64,000 bases of DNA from Ochotona curzoniae (taxonomy: Eukaryota > Chordata > Mammalia > Lagomorpha > Ochotonidae), in contig NW_024466512.1 of NCBI RefSeq assembly GCF_017591425.1, positions 22,063,501-22,127,500 on the forward strand. The letters run 5' to 3'. Both the position numbers and the translations under genes were made by a program. Below, piece by piece: positions 1-20,357 of the stretch (positions are counted from its first letter, which is position 1; each line of letters opens with the position of its first letter). The notes beneath the pieces were generated by a model. That model saw nothing but the letters and a program-made list of their open reading frames with translations, did not search any database and was not told the origin of the DNA.

Positions 1-1
1 C

Positions 2-1479
<1,478 letters not shown>

Positions 1480-2079
1480 CCCTGCACACTGACATCAACT
1501 TTCCATGGAGCCCAGATTCTCTGCAGCTCCCAGAAACCTCCCCTCCTGCTCCACCTGCCTGCTTGAGCTGCATACCAATGGGTGCCTTTGATTTTACCAC
1601 CATCTCCCCCTACCCTGGCTGTCTGTAAGGCTCTGTCCTTTCCCTGGATAGAGCACAAATGGGCAGCCCACATCACCTGCATGCACTGTTCCCAAACCTC
1701 TCAACATAGGGAGGGCATCAAAGAACCGAGTGCTATTAGTTTCTCCTTCTGCTCCCCCATTTCCCCAGCACTGAGGGACAGGGGTTTGCAGGGGGCCTTC
1801 CAGGGAGCCCCATGCTGAGGCAGTGCCATGTGCAAGGGACAGGCTGCTGCTCTAATTCCTCAGACCCCAAGAGATCATTTCAGGTGGTGGGCCACCAAGA
1901 CCCCCTGGACTTTCCGCTAGGTTTGTCCCTCCTCTTCATCCTTCCTGCCCTTAAGTGTGCTTGTGGGGTAGGGGAGGAACTAGGATAGAGCTGCCAGGAT
2001 AGAGGATCAAACAACTCCCCCCAGCAAGTACATATGTATCCAGTTCGTTCTTTTTAAAAAAACAAAACAAAAAAAAGTT

Positions 2080-2085
2080 TTTAAT
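2080..2085 (-). terminator. LZTS2 polyadenylation signal ATTAAA
   Basis: Reads TTTAAT on the plus strand, about 640 bases after the LZTS2 stop. It is the common second-rank hexamer; no AATAAA is closer on this strand. Confidence 0.5.
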
Positions 2086-2191
2086 TTTTTTCTTTGGGTT
2101 TGTACAAGAAATTTACAGTGTGAAAAATATACATGTGAAAATGAGGCCATAAACCTGGGTGTGGGCAAGGGACTGCTTGGTCACAAACACA

Positions 2192-2197
2192 AATAAA
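2192..2197 (+). terminator. PDZD7 polyadenylation signal AATAAA
   Basis: Canonical hexamer about 715 bases after the PDZD7 stop codon, in the direction of that gene. Confidence 0.55.
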
Positions 2198-2726
2198 CAA
2201 GACATTTCTGGGTTCTTCCTTTGGTCTGACTTCAGCCCCCTTCCCCGAGTAGGGGGCAAAAGGGCTGGAACCTGGGGGTCGGATCCCAGTACCAGCCCTG
2301 TCCCCTAGCACCGGGTAGGGTCGGGGCAGGCACATCTGGAGCAGCTGGCACCATCTGGCTCTCTCTGGCTTCGGGGGAGTGGGAGAAAGTGGAGATGAGG
2401 GACTCCTTCCCCTCTAGGCCCTCTGGCTAGGGTGGGCTGGTGGGCATCTGGGGTTGAAGGTGTTGGCAGTGGCACTGACAGTGGTTAGGGAGTGACAGGG
2501 ATAGAGTGAATGGGAGCTCCAAGTGACAGTGGACACAGGGACCCTTGAGGGGTCTGACTTGGCTCCTCCAAGTCCCAGAGCCAGGCGAGGGCTTGGCAGA
2601 GGCCCAGAGGCTGGGACTGAAGGGAGAGGGCAGCTCTGGGGTCCTCTGTCGTGGGGAGGCACAGTGGACCCTGGAGCCTGAGTGATCTGTGGTGACGGCC
2701 CCTGCAACAGCGGGATGCCCTGAGCC

Positions 2727-6187
<3,461 letters not shown>

Positions 6188-6229
6188 GGCGAGAAGAGCT
6201 CAGGCCTGGCCAAGGGCCTCCAGAGCAAC
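6188..6229 (-). other. LZTS2: LZTS2 5' UTR part of the first coding exon
   Basis: A pyrimidine-rich stretch ending in CCTGTTGGCAG lies just upstream of the ATG on the minus strand; the exon would begin at 6229. This implies at least one upstream non-coding exon. Confidence 0.6.
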
Positions 6230-7227
6230 CTGCCAACAGGGCAGTGGGATCAGAGACTCCCGTTCCCCCTGACCCTCCGACTACACAAGTCCTTGAGACC
6301 CTCTGCTGCCCGCTCCCCCAATCCAGACCAACCTTGATACCCTCCAGGTCCCAAGACTGAGCCCAACTAGTGGAGGTGGTAAGGAGACGGAGGGACAGTG
6401 GGCTGTTGCAGGGTAACTCAGCAGTGGAGGCCAGAGCTCAGGTCACAAGAGATGCCCTCTGCACCAGCACCCGGCACTGGTACCCAGTCCCCTGGGACAG
6501 CTGGCCTCATTACAGGGCAGTCTGGGCAGAAGCAATCTTAGGGACACAACCAGTAACTCAGACAATAATTAGGGAACAAAGAGCTAAAGCCAGGCAGGGC
6601 CCTGCTCTCCCTACTTGGCCTCAGTTTCTCCCAGACAGACAGGCGGCAAGGGAGGAGACAACCAAGCAAGAAGCCTGCAGCCCTCAGGCCACACACAGGT
6701 GCCCTCAAGGGGTCTCCTGCCTCCCAGAGGTGGCTGAGGCCTTGCTTGTCTCTATGACAACCACAGCCTCTCCACAGCAGTCAGGATCCTGGGGCCTGCC
6801 CACCCTGGTACATCCTGAGAGGAGCCTTGAAGGAGGCAGACACCACAGGTCCCCATCATCTCTGGCAGCTTCTCCAAGCCCTCACTTCCCTGATCCCAGG
6901 CAAGAGGGCTCCGCCTTCCTACCCTCCCCCTCTTTCCTGGAAGGGAAGAGCGAGCTTCCAGCCGGAACTCCCTCCCAGTCCTGCCGAAGCTGCTGGGTAC
7001 TCAGGCATCTGCTGAAGTCATCATGTCGAGTGGCGGCCAGAAGGTGGCCAGAGCATTTTACCAGAGTGGGAATGTGTGCAATGTGGAACTCCATGCCTAG
7101 GAGCAGCAGAGTGAGTGCAGTGTGCCTCTGCATATATGTGTGTATGTGTGCAAATGTGTGTGCCCTTGGAAATATTTAATACCCTCACGAGTGAGACTAT
7201 GTCCACCTCACATGCCTGAGTATGCAA

Positions 7228-7235
7228 TGACGTCA
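7228..7235. promoter_or_regulatory. Perfect palindromic CRE (TGACGTCA)
   Basis: Full 8-bp cAMP response element inside LZTS2 intron 1, in AT-richer sequence outside the CpG islands. Binding of CREB/ATF is known for the motif; use at this site is an inference. Confidence 0.4.
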
Positions 7236-8149
7236 CTGCCAGAAAGTATGTAAAAGTTGCAAGTGCATTTCTAACAGATGAGTTTGTGTTGTGATGTTTG
7301 AGAGACGTGCTCACTCAAAAACACGTGAAGCGTGTGTGAGCTGGGTGTGCGCCTGAGGGAAGGGGGTGGCCGACTGATTCCCCACACAGCAGCCTCTGAG
7401 GGCTGGCACCCTCTGGAGGGCGGGGAGTGGTAGGAGGCACCTCTGTTTGGTACAGCCTGCTTTCTTGCTTTTTTAATGCCAAGACTCCAGCAAGTCTGTC
7501 CCTTTCCTCTCTACCCAAGTGAAAAAGACACCAGGAACCAGGTTCCCAGTGTGGGAGGAGGTGCTGGCAGCTGCAGGGGTGTAGGGAGCAACCAACCCTA
7601 GGCTTCTGCAGGGAAGGGGCCTGACAACTCCCCAAGCTCCAGCCCACTGCAAAGCAAAAGGTCCGGCAGCACCACGCAGGGCCGGCGCCGAGGACAGTGA
7701 GAAGGGGCTTTTTGTAGGCGGGTAATGCCAGCCAACACCGCTGTCTCCATTTCCCCACCTCAGGAAGTGAAAATCAAGGCAGGCGTTAGGCGCGCACTGG
7801 GGGAAGAGATCCAAACTCCGAACAAAGGCTCGGAGAGGCCCAGGGGATCAGACAGCCAAGGAAGGAGTTGGGCTGGCTGACCTAACCTGCCATGTTCCCC
7901 AGCCTCCAGGAGCCAAGGGACCTTGGGTCCAGAGTGACACAAAGGTGGCTTAGGAGTCAGTTGGGCCCAGCCAGCCGGCCAGGCTCCCGCTCTTGGAGCC
8001 AGACTGAGAAGGAGGGGCAAGTGCAGGCTCCATTTTGAGAAATGCGTAGTGGCTATGGGCAGAAGGAACCCCTCCTCGCTCTCTCCCCGGGATGATCACC
8101 CAGACACAGCTCCTCCCTCCCCTACCCCGCCACCCCCAGTTGCTCGCTG

Positions 8150-9310
8150 GGCGGGGAGCTGAGGTCAAGGCTCCGCCGCCGGCCCAGAACTAACAGGCCT
8201 GTTTTGGAGACTGAAGAGTTGGGAAAAGTCGCCCTCCCAGCTCAACTCCAACAACAGTCACGCAAGCTCAAGCCTAGGATTCCGACTTCCTATTCCGGAG
8301 GCTGGAAGCCCGCACCCCCCATCCGCTCCCCTCCCCCTTCGCCCGACTGCCCCCGCACCACCACCTTTCCTCAGCAGGGCAGTGGAGGGGAAACGCCTCT
8401 GCTCCGCACGCCACCGCGTACAAGTTGCAAGCGCCCCCAGGTCTCCTCCAGGCCCCGGCCCTCCCCTCACCTCCGCCGCGCTGCTCCATGCTCAGCCCCG
8501 GGCCGCCCCCGGCGCTCCACAGGCGCTCCGCCCGGCTCCAGCCCGCGCGCGGCCACTCGGAGCGGCCCGACCCGGCCGGGCTCCGCCTCCGCCTCGCAGG
8601 CGCCCCCCGGCCCTGGCCGGCCTCTTCCTGGCCCGAGTGGGCGGTGCGGTACGACGCGGGGGTGGGGTCCGAGGGGCGTCCCCGCCTCGGGGCGCCCCCG
8701 TCTCGGGGCGCGGACACGCGCGCAGGCACCCCGCGAATCGCGTTAGATCCGGGCCGCACGCAGGGGCTGCGAGGGAGCGAGCCGGGTACTCGTCTAGCCA
8801 AGGCACGGTGACTTGAGTGTCGGACGGCTCGGTCGTCTGGGTCACCCCCTACCCGAGCCGGGGCCCCAGGGCCAGCGGCAGCTGGTCATTGTTCGAGCAC
8901 AAAGGGCCAAGGCAAGGCGCGGTGGCCCCTCCCCCCCGGCTTCATAAATCGAAGCCTTCTCCGGACACTCTCCGGCCTCAAGAGTCCAGAGAGGGAGGCC
9001 GGGGGTCAGCTGTCGCCCGCTCCTCGGCTGCCAGAGCTCTGCGCCCCTGTGCAAGTCGGGGGCCGGGGCGGGGTCCCTGCCTACCCTCCCTACCCTCGTC
9101 CCCTCCAAGCAGGCTGGAGGCGGCGCACGAGGATTTGGAGATGGCGGTGCCACCTGGCGGTCGGTTCGGGGAGCACACCCACTGCCCCCCAACCCCAGCC
9201 TAGAAGTGTCCCCGACTCCAGGCCGCCTGCCCAGGCCTGCCCTGGTGCGGCTCCTGCTCCCCAACCTTCCCTTGGAGAGTCGTCGGCTAAGAAAAAGCTC
9301 ATTGAGGGGC
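8150..9310 (-). promoter_or_regulatory. CpG-rich island, candidate internal LZTS2 promoter and first exon
   Basis: Dense CG dinucleotides between GC-poorer flanks. On the minus strand a good donor (GGAG followed by GTGAGG, exon end 8471) could close a non-coding first exon that splices to the acceptor at 6230. The exon start cannot be fixed from sequence. Confidence 0.5.
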
Positions 9311-9563
9311 GGCCTCTGCCCTCAACCACCAATGGGGCGAGCCAGTAGAACCGTAAAGCACAAGCCTACATCAGCTTCCCATCAGACCACATTCCAGTGT
9401 CTTCTGGGGTCATGGGCAAATCCTCACCCTCTTGGAAACAACAATCTTCACACCCACACGACCTTTCCCACATTCAGTCTGGCCATCCACCGTCACACAG
9501 TCTCATACATCACGTGGTTCTCAGATCCTGCTTTCCCTAATCCTCCAGGCCGACCTGGATCTT

Positions 9564-9586
9564 CACACGCACACACACACACACAC
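9564..9586. repeat. (CA)n microsatellite
   Basis: Short CA run with one CG interruption, in LZTS2 intron 1. Confidence 0.8.
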
Positions 9587-9905
9587 CTGCTGGGTGTCAC
9601 CCAGGTGGATGCACAGTTTTGGACCACAACTTGAGACCCTGGCACCTCCTCTCCTACGTGTCGACAGCTTCCAAGCGGTCCACAACTTCTTAGAGACACA
9701 CAGTATTTCCCAAGGCTTGCAGCTCACACACCTTCCCTTAAGGGTCTCTGTGACTTAGCCAGGTCAGCTGATGTCCCTGGGCTAGGCAAGGGCACCCCCC
9801 TTCTCCCCTCCTTCCTGCCAGGGCCAAGGCCAGCCGGAGCTGGGCTCAGCCCCAGGAAGGAGCATCCCCCCCTTCCAGGCCGCAGCCTTGGCCGGCTCTC
9901 CCGCT

Positions 9906-9915
9906 CTATTTTTAG
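9906..9915. promoter_or_regulatory. MEF2-type site CTATTTTTAG
   Basis: Matches the YTA(A/T)4TAR consensus exactly. It lies between the two GC-rich islands at the 5' end of LZTS2, so it is a candidate enhancer element. Confidence 0.35.
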
Positions 9916-10639
9916 CTCGATGGAACGGGTTGTTTTTCTTTCTTTTTCCCTGGAAAGGGAAACAGCCTGGCCAACCTCGGGCTCACCCCAGACTCTTTGC
10001 CTCCCCAGAACAGTTTGAGCCCCTTCTCCAGTGGTGACCCCTCCGCTAGTTGTGCCTTTCCCTTTCTGGCAGCGGGCCCCGTAGCTCAGGCAGCAGCTGG
10101 GCTCAGCATGCTAGGAGGGCTGGGGGTGGGGCAAGGAGGGAGGGCTGGGATTGCAGCCGACCCCCTGCTCCCCTGCTTCCCAGAGGGGAAGAGGCAGGCC
10201 CACTTTGGTTCTAAGGGGTCACTGACACAGTGGTGGGGAGGGACTACCCCTCTGGACTGGATGAGCTTTGGGATCGTTATGAAAGGGACTAATGGACACC
10301 GGTGCTCCCAGAGCTGGGGTCCCCGCTATGGGGGTACTGTTCCGGGGCCACCAAAGTGTTCTCCAATACTTCTGGATACCAAGGATGTTAGGGAGAGAAG
10401 CGGGCGAGGAATTCATGGAACCCTAGCGCCCTAGCCCACGGCTCCAGTTCTCCAGCTCACCGACCTCCCGCCCCCATTCCCGCTCCAGGGGGCGGTGTGC
10501 TCCCCTTTCTGGGTGTGTTATCACAGCTCTGGTGGGAGAAAGCAAGCCAGCCAAGCATGGGTCCATGCAAACTCGACCAAGGCTGGGGGAGGGCTTCCCC
10601 GGGGCAGCGTTGGCGCAGGTTGGGGGGGTGTCACAGACC

Positions 10640-11290
10640 ACTCGTCAGCGGGGCAATCACGTGCTACGTGCCTGTTTACGTCTTGGCTTTCACCTGCGTC
10701 CCACCCGGCCCGCCCCCGTCGGCGGTCAAAGGACAGCCCCTTTTCCCTACCCCCCTCCCGCCTCCACAGGGGGCGCCCTGCCTGCCGGGGGTCCGTGCCG
10801 GCCGGTGGCGCTGCTCCCGAGCTGCTAGCATAACCCACGGGCGCGTCCCGTCCTAGTGCACGTGTGTTCGTGTGTCCCAAAGTGCCGGCGTGGGGGAGCC
10901 CTGCATATGAGTTTCGCTGTTGCTTTCCTGTTTGCATTCGTCGCCTGCGTCCCACAGAGTGAGGACCCCCTCCTCTCAGCCCAACCTCCAGCTTTCCCGG
11001 CTGCGGCGGAAAGTTCGCTCCGGAGCGGCGAGGTGCGGAAGGCGGGAGTTCCTGCACCTCTTCCGCGCCACCACTCACCCAGCGCCACCTGCGCCGCCGC
11101 TCCAGCTCCGGCCCGTCTCCTGCTCCAGCGCGCCCACCTCCTCGCCACCTCCCCAGCTCGCTCCAGCTCCGGGCTCCGGGTTCCAGACGCCGGACGCCGG
11201 CAGGCTGCCTGGCCGGACCCGGGGGAGCGGGGCGGGGCGGCTGAGGCCGCGCCCCCCACCCAAGGAGGGGAGTGGTCTACCCAGCACCCC
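10640..11290 (-). promoter_or_regulatory. CpG-rich island, candidate distal LZTS2 promoter and first exon
   Basis: GC-dense block with a strong minus-strand donor (CTGG followed by GTGAGT, exon end 11079). Distance from the LZTS2 3' end is about 9 kb, similar to the human locus as I recall it, so this is the likelier main promoter. Confidence 0.55.
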
Positions 11291-12833
11291 TCAACAGCCG
11301 ACCCAGTACCCGGCCCGGCAGTACTTGGACGGTGGCCCCTGGTTGTACGGCCGGCTGCGGTTGGCTTTCGACCCTGGGAAATGGGCCGCCAGGGTGTGAC
11401 CAGAGCCAATTACCTGGGTACCTGAACTGGCTATAGCGCTTGATCTGCCGCCCTCCTCTGCTCCACAGGAACGCAACACTCCTCAGGCCATGCCCCACAC
11501 AAAGGGAAAACCCCTGGGAAGGCCGAGGGCTTCACGCAAGCACCCCACCCAGCCACCCACGCACAAACCCACCTCAGTTCTGAGCTGCAGGAGCTGAACC
11601 ACGTGGGCGCTCTTCCCTGGAGCAGGTGTTTGGCTAGGTGAGCCGGCTGCCCGTGCTGGCCCCCACAGGCCATGGCTAGGCGTCCCCTTAGGCTCATAAA
11701 GTCCCACCCACAGGCACAAACAGGAAGTCGGCCCGCATGGCAGCAGGCACTAAGGGTTGCCTCCCTGCCTCCAAGAAGTGCTGTAGGCAGCCGCAGCAGG
11801 CTGGGGTCTGCAGGGATCTGGGCAATATTTGCAGGTTTACCTGGGCTGCAGATGACTCCAGCCAGTTTAGTCTTTCCTCAGACCTGTCAACAGCAGGGAG
11901 GAAGCTGCTGGGGGACCCTTATGGACATATGGGACACAAGGGGTCTTGGCCAGGTGCTTTCTGAACCAAGAAGCTTAGCAGCCACTTTGATGCTGGTTTT
12001 GTCCAAGGTCACCCCTTCCAGCCCACTTCTACTGAAAACATGGACACTGGCCCTCAAGGACTGCCCCCAGAACCCTCCCCCCAGCTTTTGAGGCCCCAGG
12101 GATTCCTGTGTGGAGTGGAAGGTGTCTATGTAAAGAGTTGGGGGTGTTAGCTTCCCCTCCCCCTGGTCATTCTGGTTCGTGCTGTGTGGAAGTGCCTGCT
12201 AGGAGAGTGGGGCAAGACAGGAAAGCACGCATCTATCTCGGTGTGCTGTCTCCCCCAGGTCCCCTTCTAGGAGTTCCTGAAGGCCTTCCTGAGAACAAAC
12301 TGTGGAACTGGCACCCCCCACCCCACTCCCGCCCGTGGGTCTGATCTGGAATCGTGCATCTGGAAGGTATGGCTCGGGTTCAATGCTGTAGACCCTAGAC
12401 GAGGCCTAGAGCAGCTGGGCGTCTGGGAATGATTACTGAGGATTAGGCAGGCCCGGCTCCAGCCAGTCTGGGAGAGACCCCCAAGAAGGCAGGCCCTGGA
12501 AGAGCTCCCCACCCCCACAGAGAACAGCTCTGCAGCAGGCTAGCTCCAGGGTTCACCTCTCACACACCAAGCCCCAGCAGACCAGGAAGACCTTGACAAG
12601 GCAGCCTGCTTCAAGGAGCAGGAAGCCCACCCCCACGTTGCCAAAAGGGTCTCCCAGCTCCTTCCGAACATCTCTGCCTTTTCACTACTCCAATCCAAAG
12701 CACCTGAGACCTTCATCAGAGGGAGAGGAGAACATGATTCCTGTTCCCCTAGAATTAAAAATGTATGTGTGCGTTTGGGGGTTTGCTGTAGGCTGGGAAG
12801 GTGAGAATAGGGTCTAGGTTCTGTATTTTAATT

Positions 12834-13080
12834 TTAAAAATTACTCATTTGAAAGAATGACAAAGGCAGAGAGCGCTTCCCCATCCATGGGTTTACTCCC
12901 CAATGGCCACTCTAGCAGCAGGGGCAAGGTCAAAGCTAAGAGCCATCTGGGTCCTCCACACGGCTGGTGGGACTCACTTGCTGCTTCCCAGATGCATTAT
13001 CAGGGATATGGATTGGAAGCAGAGGTGGCAAGATACAGGGGGCAGGTTCCCAAACAGCAGCTTAACCCGATGCCCCATAA
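12834..13080 (-). mobile_element. Old C-type SINE, antisense
   Basis: Diverged copy read right to left: tail near 12834, head near 13080 (GGGCATCGGGTTAAG in sense). No clear target duplication. Confidence 0.55.
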
Positions 13081-13101
13081 CACCTGCCCTTATATATTTT
13101 A

Positions 13102-13394
13102 AAAAAGATTAATTTTATTGAGAAGTTGTATATACAGAGGAGAGACAGAAAGATCTTCCGTCGGTTGATTTATTCCCCAAGCAGCCTCAACAGCCAGAGC
13201 TGTGCCAATCTGAAGCCAGGAGCCTAGAGTTTCTTCCGGGTCTCCTTTGCTCAGGCCATCCTTGACTGCATTCCCAGGCCACGAGCAGGGAGCTGGATGG
13301 GAAGCAGGGCTGCTGGAATTAGAACTGGCACCCATATGGGATCCCGGCATGTACAAGGCGAGGACTTTAGCCACTAGGCTACTGTGCTGGGCCC
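13102..13394 (-). mobile_element. C-type SINE, antisense, near full length
   Basis: Ends in the reverse of the GGGCCC head (13389-13394) and begins with the reversed poly(A)/ATTAAT tail. It is moderately diverged. Confidence 0.85.
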
Positions 13395-13548
13395 ATCTTA
13401 CATTTTTAAAAAACAATTTCCAGGCATTCTAGTACATATAAGGGTATTTCAAAAAGCCTATAGGAAATGGAATTAAAATGTTTATTTTGATGTAAAAATA
13501 TTTTGAAACACATGCATAAAGTGGTCTTTTTAAAAAGTACATGGGAAA

Positions 13549-13812
13549 TGGGCCTGGCACATGTCCCAGCGGTCCTGCTTCTCATCCAGCTCCCTGCTTG
13601 TGGTCTGAGAAAGCAGACCAGGACAGCCCAAAGCCTTGGGACCCTGCACCTGTGTGGCCAACCCAGAAGAAGCTCCTGGCTCCAGATCAGCTCTGCACTC
13701 GCTGTTGCGGCCACTTACGAACAAACCAGCGGACAGAAGATCTTCCTATTTGTCTCTCCTCTCTGTGTATCTGGCCTTCCAATAAAAATAAATCTTAAAA
13801 AAAAAAAAAGTT
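13549..13812 (+). mobile_element. C-type SINE with internal deletion
   Basis: The head GGCCTGGCAC jumps directly to the CTGCTTCTCATCCAG segment, so the anticodon-arm/B-box stretch is missing. The tail TCCAATAAAAATAAATC with oligo(A) is intact. Confidence 0.8.
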
Positions 13813-14836
13813 CATGGGCAATGCATATTAGGAAAAACTAGGCATGGATTTAATTATTTTACACCCAAATAAACTTCCCTTTTAACTCCTTCTTTCTGCA
13901 AATTGTTTCAAGTACCTTTGTGTTAACATAGGAGACACATGGGGGAGTAAAGTAGATTGGGGATAGAGTCAGTCTGACTTTCCATGGTGAGTGGCTCATA
14001 TCACATGGACTGCTGCGGGTCGGGCAGAGGTTGGACACACAGCCCAGGGACCCACACCTCTTTGAGGAATCACATGCAGATCTTCAGGGAAGTAGGAACA
14101 CACACACACCACTCCATTCTGCACTCCCTAGGAGAGGAGGTGTGAGGCAGAATGGGGGAGCTCAGAGGCTGCAAGTGGGAGAGGCCCAGCCACCCAGAGA
14201 GGCAGCCCTTACAGACTAGGGAGACACCTGGTGGACAAAAAAGAAAAAGCACAGAAAAAAGGCATTGATGACAATTTTTTTTTTTTCCAGTAAAATTGTA
14301 AAAGATACTACAAAAAGTTCTAATGCTAGCTGCATGGTACAGCAGACAAAGGAATCAGTAATGAGGGGCAGGTTTTGCGGGCTCACAGCTTCCTCCTAAG
14401 GTTCGGTGACCATGCAGTCTCTGGGAGGTAGCTGCCACCTGAGGCCCTGAGCAACCTAGGACCGAATTCTACTGAGTTCTCCGCCTCATGCCAGGATCTA
14501 CACGGCAGGAGGCAGAGTGTCTTGGCACCCACCATGCCATCCTATGGCTCCAAAAGCCTGGGCAAAAGGGGCAGGAACTCCCGCATTCCTATCTAGGTTC
14601 CAGGTGCCTGACCTCACTGCCTTCCACTCGACTTGGTCATCGCCACTGGAGGGCTCTGCCATGACCTTCCTTGTTTGGATCTCTTTCTCCACGTGCACAT
14701 GTGACTCACTTTCTGGTTCTGCAGGCCCCAGGCTAGATGCCCCTGCTCAGATCACTTAATCTAAACTAGGCCACCGGCACACTGTTGCGTTAGCATTTTC
14801 TTCCCGGCGTTTTTCTCTGTTTGGAATTGCTTTCTG

Positions 14837-14842
14837 TTTATT
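14837..14842 (-). terminator. TWNK polyadenylation signal AATAAA
   Basis: Reads TTTATT on the plus strand, about 290 bases after the TWNK stop. It would give a short 3' UTR of about 310-320 bases. Confidence 0.5.
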
Positions 14843-15132
14843 CACTGCGTGTCTGGTCTCCCCACCAGGAGCAGAGGCCATATCTATCTTCTCAGTGACG
14901 CATAAACGAGACTGCAAACAAAGCCCGGCACATGGGAGGTCTCAAATATCCACTCAGCTGCATTTTCTCACTACAGAACCCTGCCAAATGGAGGAGGGTC
15001 CAGAGCTCAGGACAGCAGGGCAGAGGCCTGAGACTGAGCCTGCGCCCCAGGCCGTCCATCTGGCCACCAGGACACCACCTTCACCTCGAGGGCTTGGAGG
15101 ACTCTGGCTGGTAGGGACCAGGGGGCTGAGAC

Positions 15133-18399
<3,267 letters not shown>

Positions 18400-19045
18400 T
18401 GCTGACGGAGCAGGAAAATTCCTGGGTCCCTAGTTTGGGTACCTTTCCCAGCCCAGAGACTACGGCTTGCTCGCTTTGTGGACGCTTCTCCCTTGTCCAC
18501 CACCCCAGTACCTCCTGCGTGCCTCCCTGCCCCCTCAGACTTTTCAGTCCTCCTACGGCGGCTCCCAGACCACCGGGGTGCCTTCACCGCTTCTCCTCGC
18601 ACTACCTCAGCTCTGGGACCCTCTACCCCAGCCCTCACAGCCACGGTTCCTTCGTCATCTTCTCCCATCCACGACCCCTCCACACATCCTCCTGGCCCTT
18701 CTCACTCCGGCCGCCTGCCTCATGCTCGCCGTCCCTCCACACAGCGGGCACACTCCAAACGGCCGATCGCCAGGCGCGGAGGGACGCCCCCACCTCAGCC
18801 CGCCACGTGTCTTTGCCTTCGCTGCGGGGCTGCAGAGTTCTGCTTGCCCGGGCTAGCGGTACCGCTCTCCCCTCACGCCTTCCTTACGCAACGTGGGTCC
18901 CCAGCATGCTTTGACCCCGGAACCAAAACTCACCGAGCGCGGAGGTCCTAAGCCACCGGAACCGGAAGCTTCCGCGCGTAATCCCGCCCCGTCCTACCTA
19001 GTCCTCGCCGGCTCCCCTCGGCTCCGTGACCTACGAACTGTAGCC
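18400..19045. promoter_or_regulatory. Divergent TWNK/MRPL43 promoter
   Basis: Only 646 bases separate the two start codons. The MRPL43-proximal part is CG-rich, with two adjacent ETS-type cores (CCGGAA at 18956 and ACCGGAAGC at 18961) and no TATA box near either gene. GABPA/ETS sites are typical of nuclear genes for mitochondrial proteins, which fits both products. Confidence 0.7.
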
Positions 19046-19700
<655 letters not shown>

Positions 19701-19998
19701 GCATGGCCGCAGGCGTGCACCGCTCTCGTTGCACTTGGAGTCCCTGATTGGCCTGCTGAAATAGGAGACTTGAAGAACTTCAAGGGTTTTTCAAAGGATC
19801 CTTGTTTTCTGAAATCTGAATTGATGCTGGTGCTGCTCTCCAGCCACTGTCAGGGGCTTCAGGCTGGCACCTGAAGACACTGTGGTGCCGAGTTGCTCCA
19901 TCCGTGGACCCAGGATGTTGTCTGCCATCTCCTTGGCAGCTATTTGGGCTGGGCACTTTGTACAGACTCTGACCCTTTGTGAAGATTTTAGTGCGGTT

Positions 19999-20004
19999 CA
20001 TAAA
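19999..20004 (+). terminator. Possible MRPL43 poly(A) signal variant CATAAA
   Basis: A minor hexamer variant 300 bases after the MRPL43 stop. The only nearby canonical plus-strand AATAAA is at 20900-20905, which would carry the transcript into SEMA4G antisense sequence. Confidence 0.3.
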
Positions 20005-20085
20005 CATACCCCAGATCACACTTGAGGTCTGATATCAAAACATGCATATTTTAAGCCTCGTGTTTTATTCAAACCTGGAAGTGTA

Positions 20086-20357
20086 GGGCTGGTGTTGCAG
20101 CACAGCCAGTTGAGCAGCTGCCTGCGACCCTGGCATCCTGTCTGAACTTGGGTTCCAGTCCTGGCTACCCGACTTCACTAGGAAAGCAGCAGAGGGTGGC
20201 CCAGGTCCTTGGGTCCTTGTCATACATGTGGGAGACCTGGATTGAGTTCCAGATTTGTGGCTGCTGTCCAGCCTAGTTGGAGCATTTGAGAAAATGTGCC
20301 ATACCGGCAGATGGGAAGAGCTCTCGATTTCTCTTGGTGTCTATCTTTCACATTAAA
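20086..20357 (+). mobile_element. Old C-type SINE downstream of MRPL43
   Basis: Begins GGGCTGGTGTTGCAG and ends in a CACATTAAAA tail. It is much diverged and closer to the general lagomorph form than to the pika form. Confidence 0.7.

Larger units (their letters stand above)
1480..2212 (+). other. PDZD7: PDZD7 3' UTR (predicted)
   Basis: Sequence after the TGA contains no further exon-like coding signal on the plus strand. The first canonical AATAAA on this strand is at 2192-2197, so cleavage is expected shortly after it. This would place the end inside the antisense LZTS2 3' UTR. Confidence 0.6.
2060..2726 (-). other. LZTS2: LZTS2 3' UTR (predicted)
   Basis: Unique sequence following the LZTS2 TAG stop (2727-2729). 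The best minus-strand poly(A) hexamer is ATTAAA at 2080-2085, followed on that strand by a T/A-rich tract. The last roughly 150 bases would overlap the PDZD7 3' UTR on the other strand. Confidence 0.6.
6230..11078 (-). other. LZTS2: LZTS2 5' intron region
   Basis: No conserved-looking protein frame is seen on either strand between the first coding exon and the farthest predicted first exon. The stretch holds two GC-rich islands, a CRE palindrome, a MEF2-type site and a short CA repeat. No SINE is recognisable in this 4.8 kb, in contrast with the SLF2 introns. Confidence 0.5.
11300..14810. other. Intergenic region LZTS2-TWNK
   Basis: No exon-like frames with splice signals are seen. The left part is unique sequence of moderate GC content. 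The centre holds three SINEs (12.8-13.8 kb) and the right part is AT-richer unique sequence. Confidence 0.5.

Noticed and set aside
6370..7179. 269-codon plus-strand frame in LZTS2 intron 1
   Set aside because: No recognisable domain, no splice-supported neighbours, composition typical of GC-rich intron sequence, and antisense to LZTS2.
10521..11425. Several 185-194-codon frames on both strands near 10.5-11.4 kb
   Set aside because: Overlapping frames on opposite strands in the same CpG-rich block, with Arg/Pro/Ala/Gly-rich composition, mark stop-poor GC-rich DNA rather than genes.
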